DNA of 64,000 nt, taken from Tillandsia leiboldiana (lineage: Eukaryota; Streptophyta; Magnoliopsida; Poales; Bromeliaceae). The position numbers were made by a program, and so were the translations under genes. Below the pieces are notes generated by a model, which was not told the origin of the DNA, searched no databases, and was given only the letters and a program-made list of their open reading frames with translations. Positions 1-9,334 of the stretch are shown one piece after another; position 1 is the first letter of the stretch, and every line of letters begins with the position of its first letter. The stretch covers positions 24,316,838 to 24,380,837 of the forward strand of contig CM055067.1 of NCBI GenBank assembly GCA_029204045.2, written 5' to 3'.

Positions 1-217
1 GTGGATCGCGCAAGGTGCTTCAAAGAGACTAAAGGACGCGATGGACGACACGGCATTGTCGAGGTAGGCCCCGTGTGTCGTTTTTGCGGTATTTTTGGCA
101 CAGCTTTGAATTTCCTTTTTGGATTTTGGATTTGATCCCTTTGCCCACGTGCATGTTAGGGACCCAACTTTTCTGTGTCGTTTTACTGCTCGAGTTTTGC
201 AGGCGTTCTTGGCGCGC

Positions 218-715
218 CTCGTTTTGCGTGCCGCTCATGGGAGACATGTGCCGTTTTGCGTGCGGACTCGACAGACGCGCACTATTTTGGGTGCAAACTC
301 GAAAGGCGCGCACTGTTTTACGTGTAGGGTCTGAAGAAGGTGCACCATTTTGCGTCCAACCCTACAGTCAGATGTGCACCATTTTGCGTGCAGTTTTGAG
401 GTACGTGCACCGTTTCGCATGCAGTTTGTGTTATCGCGCACCGTTTTGCGTGCAGGTTCTAATCATGCATCTCGTTTTGCGTACAGGACTGGATGAAGGT
501 GCACCATTTTGCGTGCAACCCTACAGTGGAGCGTGCACCATTTTGCGTGCCAATACGGGGTACGTGCTCCGTTTTGCGTGCAGGTTGTGTTGTCGCGCAC
601 CGTTTAGCGTGCCGTCACTAATAGTGTGCACCGTTTTGCGTACAGGGCTAGAGAAGTCGCGCATCGTTTTGCGTGCAACCTTAAGAGAAGCATGCTCCGT
701 TTTGTGTGCATGCTC
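218..715 (+). repeat. Degenerate minisatellite of TGCAC-N8-GTGCA units
   Basis: About 16 variants of GCACCGTTTTGCGTGCAG occur at roughly 30-bp spacing, with runs of less conserved bases between them. Many units are dyads, with TGCAC and GTGCA arms around a CGTTTTGC core. The unbroken 240-codon frame across this block is Cys/Arg/Phe-rich and is a by-product of the repeat, not a gene. Confidence 0.7.
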
Positions 716-1148
716 GAGGTACCAAGTGGAGCCGCGTGGAAGCCAATTTCAAGTGTCTACAAGCAATTGGAAGAATAGTGCAAGTGCGGAGACATGAAAG
801 GAATTTCGGGTACACCACAAGGTGGGGAATTCTGTCAAAATTGGGTGATCTCTCCCCTTGCTCCTTTGCTTTTCAATTCGAAGCATGATAGTAGCCTGTT
901 AGAGGCGTTAGGTAATTATGATTATGATTGCCTGTGTAGATGGATTCAGATGAAAAAGTGCAACTGTTGGTTGCCAGGGATAGATGGTAAATGTGCATGT
1001 GTAAAAGGACACAGATGAAAAGTGCAACTGTTGGTTGCCGAAGATAGAGGATAGATTTGCATGCCTAGAGGATAAATATTATTTTTATGATGAATGTGAA
1101 AATAATTGCATGCATGAATGTGATTAGCCTTTATGATTGTGATCATGT

Positions 1149-1768
1149 TAGGGTATAACCCTAGGAATCATGTGACATAAGGAAAGGAACACGTTGGTAG
1201 TAAGACTAGGAGAAAACCTAGTTTCAGGGTTCACTGAGTGACATCAAAACTTAGGAGTTATCCTAGGATTGGACGAGTGGCATTGTCTTAGGTGATAACC
1301 TAAGGACACTGGATAGAGTGATCAATATAGAGTCAAGGAACTCTAGGATGAGTACGACATGGAACTTAGGTAAAGATAACCTAAGGTGGACTAGTGAACA
1401 AGATAGAGTCAAGGAACTCTAGAATGAGTATGATATAGAACTTAGGTAAAGAGAACCTAAGGTGAACTAAAGGAGTTTAAACTCACAGACAAGAAATTAG
1501 AGTCAGTGCAACTCTAAGTTAAAGTGGAATAGAAAAATAGAGTTAAGTTAACTCTAGGATTCAGTGAGGAATCAGGAAAGTGGGATAAGATCACAAGGTT
1601 AAAGAATTAAACAAATATAACCCTAGAAAGTCATAGGGTGTCTGGGCAAATGGACAATAACCTTAACTTCAATTTGAGTTAAACAAAGAAAGTGAAATGT
1701 GTAAGAGTCCAGGAGACTCTCTAGTTACCCGTGAGGCAAGACCTAGGGTAAGGGATGAAAAACTAGGT
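1149..1768 (+). repeat. Array of short hairpins in LTR H
   Basis: At least a dozen short inverted repeats follow one another, many alternating between two stem types. Examples: TAGGGT/ACCCTA 1149-1163, ACTAGG/CCTAGT 1205-1222, CTTAGGT/ACCTAAG 1287-1304, TAGAGT/ACTCTA 1328-1345, CTTAGGT/ACCTAAG 1365-1385, TAGAGT/ACTCTA 1404-1421, CTTAGGT/ACCTAAG 1441-1461, TTAGAGT/ACTCTAA 1497-1517, TAGAGTT/AACTCTA 1538-1556, ACCCTA/TAGGGT 1620-1639, GAGTC/GACTC 1705-1719 and ACCTAG/CTAGGT 1741-1768. Loops are 3-16 nt. Function unknown. Confidence 0.75.
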
Positions 1769-1945
1769 TAATAAGCAAGACAAGCAAATCGCTCAAGATA
1801 GAGCTAAAACTTGGTTAATAAGCAAGACAAGCAAATCGCTCAAGATAGAGCTAAAACTTGGTTAATAAGCAAGACAAGCAAATCGCTCAAGATAGAGCTA
1901 AAACTTGGTTAATAAGCAAGACAAGCAAATTGCTTAAGATAAAGA
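1766..1945 (+). repeat. 47-bp tandem repeat, about 3.8 copies
   Basis: Units beginning GGTTAATAAGCAAGACAAGC start at 1766, 1813, 1860 and 1907, an exact 47-bp period. The last copy diverges after about 1940. The copies are nearly identical, so the expansion looks recent. It directly follows the hairpin array inside LTR H. Confidence 0.9.
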
Positions 1946-3252
1946 GAATGTAAATGGCGCCTTCGAATTTGAGACTCGTCAAGTGGAGCAGGACTCCCTG
2001 GGCAGTGACCCGTCGGACGAGGTACTTTCGGAAGGCTTAAAGTGAAAGCAAATAGCTAAATGCTCAAAGGAAAGAGTGATAGTAATTGCCAGTGGCAATG
2101 TGAGCTGAAGGCTCGAGTGAGAAAGAAAAGAAAAACAAGTGCTTAAAAGTAAAAATAAAGACAAATGCGTAAAGCGCAGAAAAGGGCTGAGTGCCCATAG
2201 GAAAAGAAATGAAAGATAAGAAAAGATAATAAAACGGGCGTCCTTCGAAGGTTGAAATGTGGTTCTGTGGGACGTAAAGGGCTTGCCCTCTCCCCGGGCG
2301 CACCTGGATCGGACGTAAAGGGCAGCCCCCCTCTCCGATAGTTGGTGGCCCGAAGAACACATTTACTTCGTAGGACGGGGTAACACTCGCGGGTGTTATC
2401 GGCAACCTTGGAAATCTTATCTGATGGTAGCAGGACTACCGGGCTCGGGCCCGTTGGATAAGAGTTTCTGAGGGTTAACTTGAACTAAAGCACCAGAACT
2501 TAAAGAATAAAGAGAAATTAGAGTGGCCAAGGTGGCCGGGTTAGTCTAACCCTGTGTACAGCGGTATAGCGGCCAAGTTGGTGCTTAGTAGCCTAGTATG
2601 ACTAGACAGAGTAGTGCTGGGTCGATGATTATATACAGATAGTGATATATTGTTTTGCATAGCTGCATTTGATCTCGAGGATTTTAGTTTCCTAGCACTA
2701 TTATTATTGCTTCCATTGGACCAAGTGGTGTAGGACACTTTTTCTCGGTGGTTGAACCCACTGGGAACTCTGTCAGGAGTTCTCACACCCCTTGGGTGCA
2801 CCCCCCACAGGTTCAGGTATGGATGCAGCGATCGCGACGGTTCAGAGGCAGACGGCGAGGTATACGACAGGGGCAAGGGCCCAGCAGCATAGAGACCTAG
2901 AGGGTCTAGCAGAGGTATCCCATTTGTATATTCCTTGAGTGAACCTTGTATGGTGAGGAATTTATGTAAAGGCATTGTAATATTATGTAATTGTAAGTTG
3001 AGAGATGTAACATGTAATAAAGTTTATCATGGTTCATTCTTATCATGCTTTCATATCGGCTTAAACTATTCGTTTATTGAATGAAAGTTTTAAATTAGTA
3101 GTGATCTTACTCTGATATTATATCTCATCATAAGCATTGTTTTGATTCGAGATGGATGTTACCGTTCCTTTCGGGTGGCGAGAGGTCGTGCCCGATTGGC
3201 GGGTCTGTTGGCGTGCCGAACCGATACAAATTGTCGGTCCCGGGTCGTGACA

Positions 3253-5019
3253 TTATGGGTTTTGGCGGCGACCGCGGATATTGGGCGGTTGACCGGATGT
3301 CGGTTATAGGACATCGGTGCTAGGGCATGATATTGGACTAGAGGGCTTTGTGGCAACCGCGGATTTTGGGCGGTTGACCGGAGGTCAGGAGTTGGACTTG
3401 TTGTGTTCGGTGGACTTGCGGCTACCGCGGATAGTAGGCGGTTGATCGGATGTCGGATGTGGGTACCGTTGTAATCCTCCTACTTGTGATAACCCACTAG
3501 GCATATTGGAGCTAGTCCAATGTTATATTGCTAGTATACTAGTGGAATAAATATTGCATGCTTAATTGGAAGGAATGGGCTTGTGGTTGATACTTGCATC
3601 TCTAAAGGACTAGGTATTAATAAAATGTTTAATTCTTGCAAAAGATACGTTGTCTAAAACCCCTTGAGTATAGTTTGTTAAACCATATTATGTTATTTGT
3701 ATATTGGGACATCTTATGCATGTATAGGGACCGGCTTATGGCAACTTGGTACAGTGGATATTCATGAAATAGCATACTCTAATTTGTAAGAATTAGAATA
3801 CCCGAAATCATGTTATTAAGTAAAGGACTTTTGCATGCTTGTATGGTCACCTAGATAGGCCACCTTTTTCTGCTACACTATCATGCTGGAACTGACTTAG
3901 GAGAAACCATGCTGTTATTCTTTCTCCAGTTATCTAGACTTAGGGGATAGTACGCTCGGGGTCGAGCAGGGGCTGGGATAGTGTAGTCAGACATTTGGGA
4001 TTTGGGACAGGCAGGCTGTGATGGCAGGGTATTGCGGCAACCGGGGATTTTGGGCGGTTGACCGGACAGTTGTTATTGCATCAGATCGGGGAGAGGATTT
4101 GGGCTTCTTTTAGTGGATGGTTCTTTTCCACTTAGATCAGTGTCATGATCCAGTCCTGCGGACTTATTCTCCTATGATACTTATTACTCAGGCATTTTAC
4201 TCGTGTGGGTCGCTCCCCTCGAGTGCCACTCCGGAGTGTGCGATATACAGACTTTGAGTCCTTGAGACTCCTATCCCCTATCGGTGTTATGCGTAGGCTG
4301 GCATACCCGATTTGGCAGGCATAGCAGGCAGTACCAGTGTTTACTGGTGTACAGATTGGGTTTAGTCAGGCAGGCATTTATATTCTGATGCACATACTTA
4401 GCCATTCTTTTAGCTTGGCATTTTAGAGGCATAATGGTAGCTTCTTCATCAGTAGTTTTACTTATAGCTTACCACCTTTGTTTTATTTTCGCCTCTGGTA
4501 GTCCTAGTGGGCCTGTCTGAGTTTGAGGTTTTACCCACTAGGGGAGGCTACTGGTTTACTAGTAGTTCTCACCCCCATTCTTCTTTCCTCTTTTTCTTCT
4601 CCCTTGTTTTACAGTGTCTTCTGCGGGTGCTGCTGGGCTTTCAGCGGCGGGTCGAGGAGAGAGGACGGCTGAGTAGATAGATCTCGAGGCAGGATGAGCG
4701 AGTTAGCTGGACTGTTGGTGTACCCATGTTTCCTCAGACGGTTGTACTTTTACTTTTGGGACTGGCTTTGGCCAGCAGGTTGTATTTATTTTTGGTGAGC
4801 TGGGAGAGACTGATGTATCATTTATACAGAAGTATTGTATTTTATTTTCCAGCTTCAGTCTGAGATGTATTAGTTTTAGTTCAGCTCTGTTTTTATTGCT
4901 CTTTTTTATTATCTCTTATATCTGAGCAGGTTTTTGGCGCTTCGTGTACGCGGGAAATACCGTGTGCACGGCGGATCTGTAGACGGGCTCGGGTTCTGGT
5001 TTACACCCGGGGCGTGACA
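3253..5019 (+). mobile_element. LTR 'B' copy 1, 3' part (gypsy-type)
   Basis: Matches 55050-56618 (B copy 2) over long stretches, for example the TCACCTAG/TAGGCCACC segment near 3850. It ends CCCGGGGCGTGACA at 5019. The 3' hairpin has arms GTGTACGCGG (4944-4953) and CCGTGTGCAC (4960-4969), followed by GGCGGATCTG (4970-4979). The upstream module has CTAGTGGG (4504-4511) pairing with CCCACTAG (4534-4541), then GGCTACT (4546-4552) with AGTAGTT (4561-4567). Its 5' part lies beyond the H insertion. Repeated CAACCGC/GCGGTTG dyads occur at 3267-3294, 3352-3379, 3420-3446 and 4035-4063. No gene is seen. Confidence 0.75.
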
Positions 5020-5386
5020 GACAATATCCTGTAGATTCTGTGAAATCGCAGATGGGAGCAAGTCCCGCTTGGTCAAAAAGAGTGCCAAAAAGTGCAGATC
5101 GCTCCTTAAGAGCTTTGACATTCACATGTCTTTCCCCGATGCGTTCCCTCTTTTCAAAATCTTTAATTCTCTCATAGCTTATATGCAGAAAATCCTTTGG
5201 AGGAGGCTCGCTTGCGAGTGGCTCTTCGATAGAAATACCTCGAGCACTACCTCTCTTTCGAGCAACGCTCTTTCTCTTTATTTTGATTGGAGTTGATTCC
5301 AATGGCGCTTTCCCTTTTTCTGCAGCAGTAGGCGCTGTCTTCACCTTTGTGGTAGCTACTGGGGCTTTCCCTTTCGAGGCACTAGG
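5020..5386 (-). pseudogene. Fragment of SIRE-type envelope-like (additional) ORF
   Basis: The minus-strand frame here contains a lysine-rich stretch with KGKAP repeats and then the motif IGERHVN. Both are recognisably related, in the same order, to the envelope-like ORF of element G at 41716-42657 (shared elements: KGK repeats, KRK basic patch, FE+RE.IGERHVN, FGTL, GYCL). The fragment is cut on both sides: LTR B ends at 5019 and LTR A starts at 5387. It is therefore the oldest layer visible, a copia SIRE/Maximus-type relic into which both gypsy elements inserted. The longer open frame 4916-5470 is a chance fusion with antisense LTR sequence at both ends and should not be called a gene. Confidence 0.7.
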
Positions 5387-6547
5387 TGTAGAGTATCGGG
5401 ACTTTGTATAGCGCACCGACCTCGCGAGATGGCGTGGTGCGGAGGAAATCGCCTCGAGCGTGTTCCACATGTGTTTACAGATGAGTTCGGGTTGAGTCAG
5501 ATTGACGCGGAAGCCCCAGCTTGAATCGGAGTTTTCCGAGCATTATGTGCCGATAGAGGACTGGTTTTGTTAGAGCCTCGACTCCAAAGTTGTGCGCAGA
5601 AAAATTGAGAAATATTTGGAACAGGTGTATTTTATGATTACAGCGGAGTTCGGGAGGTTCCGGACCGATGCGGAGGACCCGAAGGCAAAAAGTGAGTTGG
5701 AGTTGGCAATTAATGGATCGGATTTTTGGATTGAGCACACCGACTCCACAGTTGAGCTTTTTGAGTGGGAAAAGCTTTGGACATGTGTATTTTCATATTA
5801 CAGCGGAGTTCGGGAGGTTTCGGATTGCTGCGGGAGCCCCGAAAGCGAAAAGTGAGTTGGAGTTGGCTTAAAATGGATTAATTAATTAATTAATTAAATG
5901 GGTTAATTAGCCTGAGAGAAAGAAAGAAAGAAAAAGGAATTTAAAAGAGAGAATGGAAATGGAATTAGTGGTTGGTGTTGGAGGGTTTCTTTTTCCCATG
6001 CACCATGCACCATGCACCAAGCTCCTCTAATTAGCCATTTCATTAGCAATGCCATGTCATCATCTCCTCCCCTGATTCACAACAGAGGAAAAGAACAAGA
6101 ACAGAGGATTTAAAGAATGAAGAAGAAGGAGAAGAAGAAGAGGAATTGAGGAGAAGTAAAAGAAGGGAATGAGAGAGGTGAAGGTGTGCTTGTAGACTTA
6201 CCATTGGAAGCCGAGCGGAGCACGCGCGCGTCGAGCCTCATGAAGGTGCATTGCAGTTTTTCTAGAGAGAGAGAGAGAAAGCTTGGTTCGAGCTTGGTAA
6301 TGGTGTTGGAGGTGTGTGTGTGTGTGGGGGGGTTGGTTGCTGTCCATGAGTGGAGGAGAGGCCAGCAAAGGGTGCCGCGCGGGGGCGCAGAGGCGCCGCG
6401 CGCGGCTGGTGCAGTCGCTGCGCGGGCGCGCATAGGCGCCGTGCGCAGCAGCTGCGGGCGCCGCGCAGCAGGCGGGCGCGGGCGCGCGCGGCTGGCGCTT
6501 GGGCGCCGCGCATGCGCATCTCGCGCGGTTCTTGCGGTTGGCTTGGT

Positions 6548-6619
6548 GTTCCGGAACCAATTAGTGGGTTCCGGAACAGGGACTTGGGTACCGGTACCAC
6601 ATGGAGGGTACCGATACCC
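6548..6619 (+). promoter_or_regulatory. Cluster of palindromes upstream of the LTR A TATA box
   Basis: Two copies of the palindrome GTTCCGGAAC (6548-6557, 6568-6577), one GGTACCGGTACC (6587-6598) and a near-palindrome GGGTACCGATACCC (6606-6619) lie 90-160 bp upstream of TATAAA. LTR2 has the same set at about 17044-17117. The position fits U3 enhancer sites; the binding factor is unknown. Confidence 0.5.
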
Positions 6620-6707
6620 CTTCTTGCAGGATGCAATTTTGGTGGCTTTTAAGCTGGGCAATTTGGTAAATTCACTCCCCACCACCTGTTGACCCCCCTC
6701 TCTTCTC

Positions 6708-6713
6708 TATAAA
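6708..6713 (+). promoter_or_regulatory. TATA box of LTR A (LTR1)
   Basis: CTCTATAAATGG lies in the U3-like part of the LTR, after a pyrimidine run, and is conserved at 17205-17210 in LTR2. Transcription would be expected to start about 30 bp downstream in the CTCCTC-rich stretch. Confidence 0.6.
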
Positions 6714-8024
6714 TGGACGCCTCCTCCTCCTCTTCTCAGGGGAAATCAAAGAAAAGAAAAGAGAGAAAAGAGATGAATGAAAACAAGGGAAAAAGAAAAG
6801 AGAATGAGAGAAAGAATGTGAGAGAGGTTGTGTGAGGGTGCAGCTTGTGGTCTGTTGCTTGGAGCTGGACGGAGTCGCGCGCGCCGGCCGTGCGTGAGGT
6901 AAGTGACAAATGTTTTTCCTAAATGGATTAAGATTTTCCTTAGATGGATTTTATGGATTATTGAGCTTGGATTTGGTTGTATTTCATCTCTTTTCGTGTT
7001 GTTGAGCTGAGGCTTGATATTTTGCACTGCGCGGAGCCGAGGAGCGGGCACGTGTGCGCGCGTGCTGTGTGGTGACTGTGGAGTGAGCCGAAGCACGCCG
7101 GGATTTTGTTAGAGGACTCGAGAGGGTTGTGCGAGCTTCCGGGAATTTTTTCGAGGATCGCGACAGTGTGCGCGCGCGGGCGGCGCGGTTTTGGGCGTTC
7201 CGGCTGATTTTTGACAGTGAGTGGCGCGGCGCTTCACCGACTTCAGCGATTGCCTGCGGAAAGCGTTCCAGGTGGGTTGGAATCTCTTCAAAATGTATGG
7301 AATGCCTTCTAAAGCTATTGTAAGCATGTTGATCATGTTTAGCTTATCATTTGCATAGCTTGTAAATCTGATAGTTGCCTAGAAAACGATAGAAAGACAT
7401 TCATGAGCCCCAATTATTTTTAGCATGATCTAGAGAGGATTTGACACTAGACTGTATATTTTCTTGAGAGTCGGGATCTATCTGGACCTTCATAATATTT
7501 TTATAACCGGTTTTAAGTGAAACTCATATTTTAAAGGAATTTTTAATTATTTAGAGCATTATGAATGGTCCAGGTAGTTCGAGATGCATGTGTACTCGTG
7601 TCGGGGGGGCGAGTGGATTTTAGAGCATTGTGAGATGAGTTCTAGTGTCATGAGGGTTTTAGCATTGTTCCAGTTCGGGGGCGCAAGCTATGGGCGGCTA
7701 TGCCTGCAGCCTGTTCTTGTTTGATATGGTTGTAGGTGGCAGTCGTTCAGAATTTCCAGGCCTCCCGTGTGAGAGATTGAGGATTTATTCCCTGATTGGG
7801 TTACTCTAGATCGTGGTTCGTGCATTATCAGATTGAGTCGTGGAGGGTTCTCCGACATAGCTTGGTTCGTGCATTATCAGATTGAGTCGTGGAGGGTTCT
7901 CCGACATAGTTGTGAGAGTGTGTGGGCATTCCTGATTGAGTCGTGGAGGGTTCCCGACCGAGTGGGGTTATTGAGCATTGAGTTTCCGATCTGTTTGATC
8001 GTGGATCATAGCCTGCATGTGCCC

Positions 8025-8601
8025 TGTGACGCCCCACTTCCCAGGGGGTCACCCATCCTAGAACTACTCTAGCTCTAGCACACTTAACTCTCATGTTTTT
8101 CTTGGATCTTGCTACCATCCAAAATGCTATAGCCGGGTTAGAGATTTAGTCCTATTATATCATTTATATAGAGGACTAATCCAAATTCCGGGGGTGTCAC
8201 ATTCTTCCCTCCTTTAAGCCCTGACGTCCACGTCAGGCTCAAGCACACTCACAAGCACCAGGCGATGTGAGACTCGTCTCGCTAGCCTTAGTCGACCTTG
8301 TGGGGAGCTGCACTCCACCCACAACGGTCATTAGCCGGGGGAGCCTCGCTCTACCCGCTATATAACCCTGGCTCAGCCGAGACTCATCTCACATTTCCGG
8401 CTGGTGAATGGCGCTGATACCAACTGTGACGCCCCACTTCCCAGGGGGTCACCCATCCTAGAACTACTCTAGCTCTAGCACACTTAACTCTCATGTTTTT
8501 CTTGGATCTTGCTACCATCCAAAATGCTATAGCCGGGTTAGAGATTTAGTCCTATTATATCATTTATATAGAGGACTAATCCAAATTCCGGGGGTGTCAC
8601 A
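8025..8601 (-). mobile_element. Cassandra-like TRIM with 5S rRNA-derived LTRs
   Basis: A 577-bp terminal-repeat retrotransposon in miniature. LTRs 8025-8201 and 8425-8601 are both 177 bp and read as identical. The TSD TGCCC is at 8020-8024 and 8602-8606, and the uninterrupted site is visible at about 18735. On the minus strand a PBS TGGTATCAGCGC (8411-8422) follows the 5' LTR by two bases, and a purine tract (about 8202-8216) precedes the 3' LTR. Each LTR contains, in element sense, a stretch (8036-8090 and 8436-8490) that closely follows plant 5S rRNA around the internal promoter, including GGATGGGTGACC and CTGGGAAGT. 5S-bearing LTRs define Cassandra. No protein is encoded, so it must use enzymes of other elements. 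Confidence 0.92.
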
Positions 8602-9334
8602 TGCCCCCTATGAGACAGTTGAGACTGATGATATACTTGAGCTCGGTGGGCCCCTCGAGTTACGCTCCGGATGCGTGATGATGATGACTGAGATAGTCAC
8701 ACTAGGACGCCCCACGGGGATGGGCAGGTGCGTTCCTAGTAGTCAGTTTAGGACGCCCCACGTGGAGTGGGCATGTGCGTTCATTGTAGTCAGTAGGACG
8801 CCCCACGTGGTAGTGGGCAGGTGCGTTCCTAGACCACAGGCGCAGGCTTGACTTAGCCAGTTTTGGGCAGTCATTGAGATTCGAGTTTTGTGAGCACCTC
8901 GTGTGCGAGTGGTGCATAGCACGTTCTTAGATGAGCTTTCCTTTGAGCACGTTACCTGAGGCATTTTAGCAATGGCGAGTGTATGCATAGCAGGTTCATA
9001 GTAGAGATTTCATTGAGCATGATGTTGTGACATTTTAGTTGTAGCTCATTTCCTGCTTTCCTATATATCTATCTGCATACCTATCTTTTGTGCCTCCAGT
9101 AGACTTAGTGGGCATACCGTGGATATTGGGACGGTACCCACTGGGAACTACCTTTGCAGTAGTTCTCACACCCGTCGCGGTGACAGGTTTCCTGAGGTTG
9201 CTGTTCCGGCTTAGCTTGCGCTGAGACAGCTGATGGAGGTGAGGACGCGGCCGATTAGTTCCTTACTAGCATTGAGAGTCAGAGGTAGATGTACCCTGCA
9301 TGGTTTTGATTCCACTTTTGTACTGGACAGTCTG

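Larger units (their letters stand above)
1..3252 (+). mobile_element. LTR 'H', 3' part (gypsy-type, 5' end outside window)
   Basis: The segment ends at 3252 with CCCGGGTCGTGACA, the LTR terminus type shared by the other gypsy LTRs here. Just upstream lie a stem-loop (arms TCGGGT 3171-3176 and GCCCGA 3190-3195) and GGCGGGTCTG (3198-3207), in the same order as in LTRs A and B. A second hairpin (GGGAACTC 2763-2770, GAGTTCTC 2777-2784) matches the module of A and B. After 3252 the DNA becomes LTR B, so H is inserted in B; its start and left TSD are off the window. No coding capacity is seen. The segment holds three internal repeat blocks, listed separately. Being LTR is well supported; solo LTR versus full element cannot be decided. 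Confidence 0.7.

Noticed and set aside
1766..1945. CRISPR-like array
   Set aside because: Units are head-to-tail 47-bp repeats without variable spacers, in a plant LTR.
4916..5470. 184-codon minus frame as a gene
   Set aside because: A chimera of antisense LTR A, an envelope-like fragment and antisense LTR B; only 5020-5386 is real relic coding sequence.
6110..6692. 168-191 codon frames on both strands
   Set aside because: GC-rich U3 block of LTR A; composition-driven, no domain.
8036..8490. Possible 5S rRNA gene
   Set aside because: The 5S-like sequence is partial and sits in both LTRs of a TRIM; it is retrotransposon sequence, not a 5S gene.
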